Below, piece by piece: positions 46,366 to 53,228 of a stretch of DNA of 64,000 bases. Every line of letters starts with the position of its first letter. The stretch's first letter is position 1. The translations under genes were made by a program, and so were the position numbers. The notes below the pieces were generated by a model. The model searched no databases, was not told where the DNA came from, and saw nothing but the letters and a program-made list of their open reading frames with translations. This DNA comes from Vibrio sp. 99-8-1 (GTDB lineage: Bacteria > Pseudomonadota > Gammaproteobacteria > Enterobacterales > Vibrionaceae): the NCBI RefSeq assembly GCF_013114595.1, contig NZ_VTXE01000018.1, forward strand, positions 1 to 64,000, given 5' to 3'.

Positions 46366-46401
46366 AAAGACCCTGAACGTTGGTAGCGGAGCAGGGTCTT
46401 T
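46366..46401 (-). terminator. Hairpin after the ribbon-helix-helix gene
   Basis: AAAGACCCTG (46366-46375) pairs perfectly with CAGGGTCTTT (46392-46401). The loop contains ACGTTGGTAGCGGAG, which also forms the loop of a different hairpin at 47890-47920. Confidence 0.6.
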
Positions 46402-46420
46402 TGCTATCTGGAGTATGCCT

Positions 46421-46678
46421 TTATAGGCGTTTTTTCTTTGCTAACTTAGCCATATCATCAATGCTGTTTTGCTTAAAAAACTGAGCAAGAGCCATTTCAA
46501 CAACTTCAGAAACAGAAGCATCTTTAATACGGTGGCTAAAGGTCAGCTCATCTACCCAGTGGTTAAGTGTGTCTATCTGTTCGATTGGTAGGCTGACACT
46601 TTGGCCTTTCTTTTTTGCCTTGTTAGGCTTAGTGAATGAGGGAGAGGTAATAGCATCTTTGCTAACCGGCATCTTCAT
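46421..46678 (-). CDS. Ribbon-helix-helix protein, putative ParB/ParG-like partner
   Basis: 85 aa. The tail half reads as a ribbon-helix-helix (QSVSLPIEQIDTLNHWVDEL, then SVSEVVEMALAQFFKQ) with a basic flexible N-terminus. Its start overlaps the ParA stop by 17 bp. In type Ib partition systems a small RHH protein in this position binds the centromere and stimulates ParA, so that is the likely role. Confidence 0.65.
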   Translation of the reverse strand: MKMPVSKDAITSPSFTKPNKAKKKGQSVSLPIEQIDTLNHWVDELTFSHRIKDASVSEVVEMALAQFFKQNSIDDMAKLAKKKRL

Positions 46679-47315
46679 ATCCCAGCACCTCTTTTAGTTC
46701 ATGAAACAGTTCTAAGAAGTTGTCTCGAGCTTTCTTACCTTTATCGCCCATTTCCAGAACACTTAGGCCGTGAGGAACGGAGCCCGAGAATGCTTTGTTG
46801 ATGTAAATACGCGTATCAAGTAAATCTACATCGTCAAAATGCTTCAATGTCTCTGCCGTACCAATGGCATCATCCATATTACAAAGTGGCTGGCACCGGC
46901 TAAGGAAGAAACGGGATTTAAGGTGTTTATTGGACCATCTGGCTTTTTCGATAATCTTAAGAAAGTCGGGTAGGGTATTTACATCAAGCTGGCTTGGTTC
47001 CATAGGGCAAAGAACAAGGTCGGCAACCTCTAATGAGGAAACCAGCTCCTGAGTAATACCGCCTTCAAGATCCACAATCACGTAATGGTATTTACTGTCT
47101 AGATTACGAAGCCCTTGGCCAATGTCTCCCCTTAGGGAATAACAGTGAATGTCAGGTTTAGTCTCTCTTAGGTAGTTCCATTTGGTGACAGACTGCAGGT
47201 CATCAGCATCAACCAGTACAACGTCATAACCTTTTTGCATCAACGCCACGGTTAGGTTAAATGCGGTGGTACTTTTACCTGGTCCACCTTTAGCCGTTCC
47301 TATGGGGATAATCAT
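46662..47315 (-). CDS. ParA-family partition ATPase
   Basis: 217 aa, short ParA type without N-terminal HTH. Deviant Walker A KGGPGKST (9-16), followed by DADDLQSV and VIVDLEGGI. Cytoplasmic ATPase that forms nucleoid-bound gradients to position DNA. Overlaps both neighbours by a few bases (PadR-like upstream, RHH downstream), so the three are one transcript. Confidence 0.85.
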   Translation of the reverse strand: MIIPIGTAKGGPGKSTTAFNLTVALMQKGYDVVLVDADDLQSVTKWNYLRETKPDIHCYSLRGDIGQGLRNLDSKYHYVIVDLEGGITQELVSSLEVADLVLCPMEPSQLDVNTLPDFLKIIEKARWSNKHLKSRFFLSRCQPLCNMDDAIGTAETLKHFDDVDLLDTRIYINKAFSGSVPHGLSVLEMGDKGKKARDNFLELFHELKEVLGYEDAG

Positions 47316-47830
47316 GAAGCCTCCGAAATACTGAGAGTATCGAGCGCTTCTTTTGCCCAGTTAATATCGGCTTCCACTTTGAAGAGTTGCTTTTTGATAA
47401 TCAGGCCGTAAATTTTGCTGACACCTGAATCCACTGACTCCGCGAGTAGTGCCGCTTGTTTTGCTTCACATTGTGTTAGAAAAGCATGAATTTTGTCTGA
47501 GGCGACTTCATCGCTATTGGAGGCAAACAGGAGAACAGCTAATTTGTCTCGAGTCACTTCCAACTGCAGTTCTTCATGCCGAAGTTCTGCTAGGTGTTTT
47601 TTGCCTGCAGGTGTCAGTGAATATTTAATGCGGTCGGGCTTTCCTGATTGAGGCTCTATTTGAGTGGTAGCAAAACCAATTTGCTCAAGTTTGCTTAAAT
47701 CTCGATATACCTGCTGATGGCTAGCGGACCAAAACGAGTGCCATTTTTCCTTTATCATTTTGGTAATGTCATAGCCAGTTAGACCGTCGTTCTCTTCAAT
47801 AGCGGCAAGGATAAGTGTTGGTAGGTTCAT
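47312..47830 (-). CDS. PadR-family transcriptional regulator
   Basis: 172 aa. N-terminal winged helix (LPTLILAAIEENDGLTGYDITKMI; HQQVYRDLSKLEQIGF; RIKYSLTPAGKKHLAEL) is clearly PadR-type, followed by a helical C-terminal dimerisation domain. It leads the par operon (stop/start overlap with parA) and is immediately downstream of palindromic repeats it might bind. PadR regulators are unusual in phage partition loci. Confidence 0.82.
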   Translation of the reverse strand: MNLPTLILAAIEENDGLTGYDITKMIKEKWHSFWSASHQQVYRDLSKLEQIGFATTQIEPQSGKPDRIKYSLTPAGKKHLAELRHEELQLEVTRDKLAVLLFASNSDEVASDKIHAFLTQCEAKQAALLAESVDSGVSKIYGLIIKKQLFKVEADINWAKEALDTLSISEAS

Positions 47831-47872
47831 AGGTTATTTCTCTATTCGGTTAATAAGGTAATTGGGTGTTAG

Positions 47873-47944
47873 GCTAATAGCGTAATAAAGTAATACGTTG
47901 GTAGCGGAGTAAGGTATTACGCTATTAGCGTATTGGGGTAATAC
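47873..47944. repeat. Palindromic repeat cluster upstream of the par operon (candidate centromere/operator)
   Basis: GCTAATAGCGTAATA (47873-47887) and TATTACGCTATTAGC (47915-47929) are a perfect 15-bp inverted repeat. Nested inside are GTAATAC/GTATTAC (47890-47896, 47914-47920), and GTATT-N5-AATAC follows (47930-47944). The stop codon of the neighbouring gene lies within the cluster. Confidence 0.75.
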
Positions 47945-48434
47945 ACTCAGAGTGCGCTTGAGAAGCGGTAGCTAAAAGAATCTTTTTAACTCGGCTAAAC
48001 ACTTGCTTGGTAAAAGGTTGGTCAGTGATTTTGGAAACCGCGCCAAGCTTGAGTACTCTATCCAACGTTTCAAGGTGTGTATCTCTGGCTTCTACAATCA
48101 TGGATATCAGTAATTCATCCATGCCTTCAGTACGAAAAGGTCGTTGGATAGATTTAGAGAACCTGGCGCTGCTTAACTCAATACCAATCTTCTCGAAGAA
48201 CAGACTATCAACCAGTGAGAGGGCTTCTTTTCTGGTTTCGGATAGCTCCATGAGCAGTGTTGTATCGTCCTGGTACTTTTGCATCTCAGTAGAAAAGTCA
48301 TCTTCAAAGGACTCAACAACGATGCTGCGGTATTGTTTAAATAGGTTTATGTAAAACTCGGCTGGTAGCCTCAACTGTTTATTTGCAACATAAGCGCAGA
48401 GCTTATCGGTTGAGCGTTCATAGATTTTGTCCAT
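47925..48434 (-). CDS. Prophage protein of unknown function, first gene of the leftward operon
   Basis: 169 aa, mostly helical and charged, no signal peptide or membrane span. AAGGAA precedes the ATG. It is separated from the PadR-like gene by the palindromic repeat cluster and lies directly downstream of two repressor-type operators, in the position of an early leftward phage gene. Unrecognised. Confidence 0.65.
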   Translation of the reverse strand: MDKIYERSTDKLCAYVANKQLRLPAEFYINLFKQYRSIVVESFEDDFSTEMQKYQDDTTLLMELSETRKEALSLVDSLFFEKIGIELSSARFSKSIQRPFRTEGMDELLISMIVEARDTHLETLDRVLKLGAVSKITDQPFTKQVFSRVKKILLATASQAHSECITPIR

Positions 48435-48619
48435 AACAGTTCCTTGTAATCAAAACTCACTGGATCAGTAAGCTTTGATAAAAGCTGTATTCCTGTTCGT
48501 GTCCGTAACAGTCATCGCCCAGCTTTGGCGATTCGATTTTTGGGTTAACCTGCCCGGGCGCTTCTTCGCCCTTTCAGTAACGTTGGGTAACGGATAAGTA
48601 TTACCCGATGCATATTAGC

Positions 48620-48660
48620 TTACTTATTAGTAACGCTTCGTGTCAATTACTTTTTGGTAA
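48620..48660. promoter_or_regulatory. Putative left operators of the phage repressor
   Basis: TTACTTATTAGTAA (48620-48633) and TTACTTTTTGGTAA (48647-48660) share the 14-bp form TTAC(C/T)-N4-(A/G)GTAA with two sites at 49504-49567 on the other side of the repressor gene. Confidence 0.65.
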
Positions 48661-48676
48661 CGCGTGTTTTTGGGGT

Positions 48677-48704
48677 ACAAAAAAACCGCTCGAATAAGCG
48701 GTTT
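48677..48704 (-). terminator. Terminator of the repressor gene
   Basis: AACCGCT pairs with AGCGGTT around CGAATA; on the minus strand the stem is followed by a run of seven T. Confidence 0.75.
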
Positions 48705-48737
48705 TGGGAGGTGTAGATTTGTTTGGTGTTTGAGGAG

Positions 48738-49448
48738 TTACCTTAGCTTCCACTTTGCATCGATAACAACGCCAACTATTTTACAATCGCCATTAATAGG
48801 GATTGGTTTATACATTGGATCTGGATTGAGAGGTTTTAGAAACTTTTGCCCAACATCGATAACGAGCTGTTTGAATGTTGCCTCATTCACACTTTTTAGC
48901 TTTGCGACCACATAGCTTTGATTGATTGCTTCAACTTCTGGATCAATCAGGATGTACATCCCATCAGGAAAGCTGATTCCGGATAGTGTGGACATAGAAT
49001 CCCCTACAACTTTGAGCCAAAATGCATTATCACTCGCTTTTTCTGTTGTAAGTAAATACTCATCAATTTCATGACGTTGGTATGGTTCCACCGCTTCAGC
49101 CCAAGTACCTGCGGTCACGGCACTGATTACGGGGTACTTGTTTTTGATTTCTATTGATTCAGGTACTTCAGATACATTGCTAAAATCAAATTCAGGTGGA
49201 GGTGCGATACTGTTTGGATCAAAATCTGGATGATCAAATGCTCCTTGCGGTAATCTAAAACCTGTATTAATAAGCTCTACCATTTTCTCTGAAATAGGTT
49301 TTTTCCCTGGATTACCAGCAGACATAAGCATTCGTGAAACATACGATGGGCTGCGATCAATTCTTCTTGCTACTTCCGCAATTTTCCCACCACATAACTC
49401 ATCTTTTAATTTAATTAGATTTAATCTACGAACTTCATATCTATCCAT
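48738..49448 (-). CDS. Prophage CI/LexA-like repressor (S24 peptidase)
   Basis: 236 aa. N-terminal helix-turn-helix (GGKIAEVARRIDRSPSYVSRML) and C-terminal S24 autoprotease: cleavage site A113-G114 (VTAGTW), nucleophile S151 (VGDSMS) and general base K183 (VVAKLKS). RecA-stimulated self-cleavage should make the prophage SOS-inducible. It lies between left and right operator pairs and is divergent from the Cro-like gene. Confidence 0.9.
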   Translation of the reverse strand: MDRYEVRRLNLIKLKDELCGGKIAEVARRIDRSPSYVSRMLMSAGNPGKKPISEKMVELINTGFRLPQGAFDHPDFDPNSIAPPPEFDFSNVSEVPESIEIKNKYPVISAVTAGTWAEAVEPYQRHEIDEYLLTTEKASDNAFWLKVVGDSMSTLSGISFPDGMYILIDPEVEAINQSYVVAKLKSVNEATFKQLVIDVGQKFLKPLNPDPMYKPIPINGDCKIVGVVIDAKWKLR

Positions 49449-49503
49449 AACTACCTGTTTTAATTCGGCTTATCTTTTATGTACTTGATAATTCTACCAC
49501 TTA

Positions 49504-49567
49504 TTACCAATAGGTAAATGTTCTAAGGGGAACGTTAATGGTTGATTTAATGCTTACCAATAAGTAA
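49504..49567. promoter_or_regulatory. Putative right operators of the phage repressor
   Basis: TTACCAATAGGTAA (49504-49517) and TTACCAATAAGTAA (49554-49567), exactly 50 bp apart, lie between the divergent repressor and Cro-like genes. Confidence 0.72.
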
Positions 49568-49589
49568 CATCAAATGAGAGGTAACGATT

Positions 49590-49832
49590 ATGATTGCATT
49601 AAGAAACTACTTAAAAACACTACCATCAGATGAAAAACATGAATTTAGTGACAAATGCGGAACAACAACTAACTACTTGAGAAAGGCTGTTTCTATTAAT
49701 CAGCTTCTTAATCCGATCGTTTGCTCTCTAATAGAAACCCACTCATGTGGGGCGGTAACAAGAGAGGAGTTACGGCCTGATGACTGGCATATTATTTGGC
49801 CAGAACTTAAGGGCCGAACATCGATTAATTAA
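49590..49832 (+). CDS. Cro-like DNA-binding protein (YdaS family)
   Basis: 80 aa. IALRNYLKTLPSDEKHEFSDKCGTT gives a YdaS-type helix-turn-helix, and the C-terminal LRPDDWHIIWPEL is the family's signature. It is divergent from the S24 repressor across the paired operators, in the place of Cro, and should favour lytic growth. GAGAGG precedes the ATG. Confidence 0.82.
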   Translation: MIALRNYLKTLPSDEKHEFSDKCGTTTNYLRKAVSINQLLNPIVCSLIETHSCGAVTREELRPDDWHIIWPELKGRTSIN

Positions 49833-50345
49833 TTCAGTTACTTAAAAGATAGCTGTACTGATTATGCAGTGCAATTGATTTGCTAGGTAATTTTGATCAA
49901 TGAGGGCGTGTTGCACCCACGCGAAACAATAACCTGCGAGCACCTGGAGAACGAATGATGATTACGTAAATGCTGGTAGATAACGGTACATTTTGGAGAC
50001 AAGAAAAAACCGCACCCGAGGGCGCGGCCAGTCTCGCTCGTCCAAAAAAAACTGTTAGCACCAGTTTTGGACTGGCGACCTCAATTCACCCGTTTAAGCG
50101 GGAGGGCGCTTTGCGTCCTGAGAACCGAGGTTATTCACTAAGGAACCCTGTAAGTATATGCATTACTGGGGTAGGAGACAAATTATGGTGAAGGTTTTCG
50201 CATTGATTAAGAAAAGCCACATCACAATTATCAAAGTAGGAGGAATATAATGCTCTTGTTGAATAAAGTTGCTATTGATAATTTTGCTGGCTGCGGCGGT
50301 GTAGACTCGCACATCATTCGGTATACGAGTCTAGAGGGAATCTCT
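49833..50345. other. 512-bp non-coding region with strong secondary structure
   Basis: Between the Cro-like gene and the toxin-antitoxin terminator end. It holds several inverted repeats (for example CACCCGTTTAAGCGGGAGGG near 50088-50107) and the terminator at 50003-50027. An open frame at 49970-50191 lacks a ribosome site and is probably chance. It may encode a phage regulatory RNA; I see no known RNA family. Confidence 0.35.
50003..50027 (-). terminator. Terminator of the toxin-antitoxin operon
   Basis: On the minus strand CCGCGCCC pairs with GGGTGCGG (one G-U) across a 2-nt loop and runs into TTTTTTC. It lies ~320 bp beyond the antitoxin gene. Confidence 0.7.
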
Positions 50346-50642
50346 CTAGTGGGCGTGATGCTCGGTTGTTGGAGTAATATTTACATTCAGAACGTGCATA
50401 ACACGATGAACAGTATCCCAACGGGGTTGAACTTTGCCATTAAAAGAACGATAAAGGCTCTCTCTGTTAAGCCCAGCAGCTTCTGCAACGTCGGCAGTAC
50501 CATGTTTTTTAACCAAGTAGCCGAGTGCTTCAACAAAGACTCTTGGATCTTCATCGTTAAAACAGTCACGAAGAAACTCGTTGATCTCTTCTTGTGTATC
50601 CATGAAATCAAATGGATTGTAAGGGTATGTTTTTTCGCCCAT
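50346..50642 (-). CDS. Addiction-module antitoxin (HigA-like)
   Basis: 98 aa. A helix-turn-helix of the 'addiction module antidote' type: YLVKKHGTADVAEAAGLNRESLYRSFNGKVQPRWDTVHRVMHVL. Encoded 3 bp after the toxin gene in toxin-first order. Neutralises the toxin and represses the shared promoter. Confidence 0.85.
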   Translation of the reverse strand: MGEKTYPYNPFDFMDTQEEINEFLRDCFNDEDPRVFVEALGYLVKKHGTADVAEAAGLNRESLYRSFNGKVQPRWDTVHRVMHVLNVNITPTTEHHAH

Positions 50643-50645
50643 GGT

Positions 50646-50945
50646 TTATTCCTCCAAGTTTCTCAGTATTTCCTTCGCTTTTTGGATATCTTCTTGTTGA
50701 GTGCCTTTATGGCCGCCATTAACCAGAATAATGACTTTTCCGTTGCGAACGGTGAAATACACTCGATACCCTTTAGAGATGAAAATGCGCATTTCAAGCA
50801 CTTCCTCTCCAACATTTTTGACGTCTCCAAAATTACCCAAACTAGCGCGAATGATTCTTCGTTCAATCGCACTGATAGCTTGCCTGTCTTTGAGTTTCGA
50901 CATCCATTTAATAAAGGTTTCAGTTCTTCTGATTTTGTATTTCAT
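50646..50945 (-). CDS. RelE/HigB-type toxin (Gp49-like)
   Basis: 99 aa from the ATG at 50945, which starts MKYKIRRTETFIKWMSKLKD; a longer start at 50984 runs through the operator. KNVGEEVLEMRIFISKGYRVYFTVRNGKVIILVNGGHKGTQ is the ParE/RelE-like core, the family that cleaves mRNA on the ribosome. Basic protein, paired with the downstream antitoxin. Confidence 0.87.
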   Translation of the reverse strand: MKYKIRRTETFIKWMSKLKDRQAISAIERRIIRASLGNFGDVKNVGEEVLEMRIFISKGYRVYFTVRNGKVIILVNGGHKGTQQEDIQKAKEILRNLEE

Positions 50946-50960
50946 GGCTACATTGTAGCC
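50946..50960. promoter_or_regulatory. Operator palindrome at the toxin-antitoxin start
   Basis: GGCTACATTGTAGCC is a perfect palindrome around a single central base, touching the toxin start codon. It is the likely binding site for the antitoxin or toxin-antitoxin complex. Confidence 0.65.
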
Positions 50961-51013
50961 TATGGGCGACAAGTCCGCAATCAACCTGTAGTGCTTATAA
51001 ATAGGGAGGCCAT

Positions 51014-51325
51014 ATGAGTAGAATCATTTTTTCAAAGGCATATAGCAGTAGTCCTGAGACTCCATTACAAAAACTCATACTGCTGTATTTGGCAATGGAA
51101 TGCGGTGAATCGGTGTGTTTTTCGCTTAGCCGCGAGAAACTAAACATGATTGCTGAGTTTGCTGTTGTTGAATTAGAAGAGGCTGAGTTAAACATACAAA
51201 GGCTTAAGCAGTTGGGCTACATCATTCCTACTCAAGCCCCATATGGCAATGAGAAGTGGTGGACGTTTAATTTCAATGCGCGAGCGGCTGTTCAAATTGC
51301 AGCTAAGGAGAGCGGCAATGAATAG
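51014..51325 (+). CDS. Phage winged-helix protein in the replication block
   Basis: 103 aa. SPETPLQKLILLYLAMECGESVCFSLSREKLNMIAEFAVVELEEAELNIQRLKQLGYI is a winged-helix of the kind found before phage replication proteins. GGGAGG precedes the ATG. Overlaps the next gene by 8 bp. Divergent from the toxin gene. Confidence 0.7.
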   Translation: MSRIIFSKAYSSSPETPLQKLILLYLAMECGESVCFSLSREKLNMIAEFAVVELEEAELNIQRLKQLGYIIPTQAPYGNEKWWTFNFNARAAVQIAAKESGNE

Positions 51326-51710
51326 TGTTTCAGAACGCTCCATGCTTAGAGCTATCCACCATCCGGCAAAGTCCACAATAGTACCGAACTTTTTTGGCAG
51401 AATTTGTAATGGTAATTACAACAGAGCTGTGGTTTTAGAATTATTGATGAATTCAATCTCAGAGGATACTCAATCTGATTGGGTGCTGTTAAAGACAGTA
51501 ATGATTGCTAAGTCATTATCTATGAGTGAAAAACAGGTATCTCATGCAGTTAAGGGGCTTGTTAGTGACTTAGGAGGGATAGTCGAAACGTCAGTTATTG
51601 GTTTAAAGAGAGAGAACGGGCATACGGTGACTCCTAAGAAGCACTTTCGGATCAACTTTGATGTTCTTAATGAACGTTATGACATTGAGAGGAGAGGTTA
51701 TCGTGACTAG
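51318..51710 (+). CDS. Phage DNA-binding protein, replication region
   Basis: 130 aa from the ATG at 51318, with AAGGAGA upstream; a longer version beginning at 51243 overlaps the preceding gene completely and is unlikely. Helix-turn-helix-like content (LLKTVMIAKSLSMSEKQVSHAVKGLVSDLGGIV). Overlaps both neighbours, so the block is one transcript. Specific role not recognised. Confidence 0.62.
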   Translation: MNSVSERSMLRAIHHPAKSTIVPNFFGRICNGNYNRAVVLELLMNSISEDTQSDWVLLKTVMIAKSLSMSEKQVSHAVKGLVSDLGGIVETSVIGLKRENGHTVTPKKHFRINFDVLNERYDIERRGYRD

Positions 51711-52746
51711 TTATACTCGAAAGATGACTCATGCTTTCAATGTAAAAGAGGCTGAAGAGTATGGTGTTGAAGCTGCAATAGTATTGAACAGTATTCGATG
51801 GTGGTTAGAAAAGAATCTAGCGGAAGAACGTAATATCAAAGATGGTTATGTATGGACTTATAACACGGTTAAAGAATTGCGTATTTACTTTCCTTATTGG
51901 TCAGAAAAAAAAGTTCAAAGACTGATGAAAAAAATGGCCGATGATGGAGCAATTATCAGTCGTTCTTTGAATGAGAATCCCTATGATCAGACGCGTTGGT
52001 ATACGCTTTCTGAATTTTGTCTAAAAAAGGACGAAAATCAACCAAAAAATGACGTAAGTGATTGTAATTCTAGAAAAGACAATTCTGAACAATCGATAAG
52101 TCAAAATTGTCCTATGCAATCCTCAAAAGTGTCCAATCTAGGAAGGACAAAAATGTCCATTCTAGGAAGGACAGATCTGTCTTTTGATCTCTACCAAGAT
52201 CTAACACATGATCTAACACAGTTAAAAAAATATATAAAAAAGGATTTCGACAAAGATTATCTCGAGCGGGCTTATCTGACATTTTGGCAGGCAGGGTTAA
52301 ACCAAACCAATACGGTTCAAGCCGAAAAACTGTTCCATCAACTTTGGCAAGATTTGGATAAAGAACCAATGGAGTTTGCTCAGTTTCTCAGAGAGGACAT
52401 CGAGAAGCGGCTTAGCCTAAATCAATATGGTTTTGAACGGCTTCACCCTGCAACGTATCTCAAGAACAAACGTTGGCTTGATGAGTACATAGTATTTCGA
52501 AAGGGGCGAAAGGTGAGCCTGACACCGCTGCAGCTTCAGATTGACTCTACGCAAGAGCGCCTTTGTCAGTTGCAAGCCAGGCGTAAATCGGAACAACAGA
52601 GTTTGGAACTCCATGAGCGAGGAGGTACAGCATCGCTGGTGGCTTTGGATTCTTTTCGAAACAGCATAAAAAACATCGACGGTCAAATTGCTGATACCAT
52701 GCAACGGCTAACTCGTCTAAGAACCGATAACGGAGGTCTCTCTTGA
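51703..52746 (+). CDS. Phage replication initiator-like protein
   Basis: 347 aa from the GTG at 51703, preceded by GAGAGGAGAGG; an ATG at 51724 is possible. N-terminal winged helix (AIVLNSIRWWLEKNLAEE, VWTYNTVKELRIYFPYWSEKKVQRLMKKM), a Ser/Asn-rich linker ~115-165 and a C-terminal domain with LERAYLTFWQAGLNQT and RLHPATYLKNKRWLDEY. This matches replisome-organiser (lambda O-like) proteins. An origin would be expected in the linker-coding region, but I see only short repeats there (AGGAAGGACAAA/AGGAAGGACAGA). Confidence 0.72.
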   Translation: MTSYTRKMTHAFNVKEAEEYGVEAAIVLNSIRWWLEKNLAEERNIKDGYVWTYNTVKELRIYFPYWSEKKVQRLMKKMADDGAIISRSLNENPYDQTRWYTLSEFCLKKDENQPKNDVSDCNSRKDNSEQSISQNCPMQSSKVSNLGRTKMSILGRTDLSFDLYQDLTHDLTQLKKYIKKDFDKDYLERAYLTFWQAGLNQTNTVQAEKLFHQLWQDLDKEPMEFAQFLREDIEKRLSLNQYGFERLHPATYLKNKRWLDEYIVFRKGRKVSLTPLQLQIDSTQERLCQLQARRKSEQQSLELHERGGTASLVALDSFRNSIKNIDGQIADTMQRLTRLRTDNGGLS

Positions 52747-52829
52747 ATTCGCTAGATTTTGACCGGGTATTGGATTTTGTAGTGTACGAATATTTTGTGA
52801 AATGGTGGCTACGTTGTTGTTTTGCATAG
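52743..52829 (+). CDS. Possible 28-aa coupled open frame
   Basis: A TTG start overlapping the preceding TGA stop (TTGA) with GGAGG 6 nt upstream opens 28 codons: NSLDFDRVLDFVVYEYFVKW then WLRCCFA. The strong ribosome site argues for translation, but the frame could also be a decayed gene. Confidence 0.3.
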   Translation: MNSLDFDRVLDFVVYEYFVKWWLRCCFA

Positions 52830-52847
52830 AAACTTGGTGGTAGTGAT

Positions 52848-53225
52848 ATGGCGAGATTAGGTATGACAAAAACAGAGCAATTAATTGAAATACTGGAAAT
52901 GAAATTTCCAGAAGGTTCTCCTCGAAGAGTAATTGGACGAATACTGATAACTAGCGAGGAGCGAGTATCCATTCGAAATTTGGTTGATATGACAGGTTTA
53001 TCTACGGGATCAGTAACTAGTGCCGTAGAGACATTTCGGCGAATATTTGTTGTAAATACAGTTGTCATTGATAAGTTGCAGTACCACACTATCCAGGCAT
53101 CTGATAGTGCTGAAGTAATTGATATTCCAGATTTAGTGAATAAATCCTTAATGTATAATTCGCCAGATGGCTACAATACAAATGGGTATTTTAAGGGCAT
53201 TGGTTATGGCTCAATCCAGTTGTAG
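52848..53225 (+). CDS. Phage winged-helix DNA-binding protein
   Basis: 125 aa. TKTEQLIEILEMKFPEGSPRRVIGRILITSEERVSIRNLVDMTGLSTGSVTSAVETFRRI contains a winged-helix reading head with unusual GSPRRVIG motif. It resembles small phage MarR-like or replication accessory factors. Abuts the DUF968 gene. Confidence 0.6.
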   Translation: MARLGMTKTEQLIEILEMKFPEGSPRRVIGRILITSEERVSIRNLVDMTGLSTGSVTSAVETFRRIFVVNTVVIDKLQYHTIQASDSAEVIDIPDLVNKSLMYNSPDGYNTNGYFKGIGYGSIQL

Positions 53226-53228
53226 GTG

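Noticed and set aside
45129..47944. CRISPR-like array
   Set aside because: The repeats are few, palindromic and in two separate promoters, not regularly spaced; no cas genes.
49970..50191. 73-codon frame after the Cro-like gene
   Set aside because: No ribosome site, and it is built over the terminator hairpin of the toxin-antitoxin operon.
50250..51017. Long open frame on the plus strand (255 codons)
   Set aside because: Lies antisense over the toxin-antitoxin genes, whose families are clear; the translated text has no family features.
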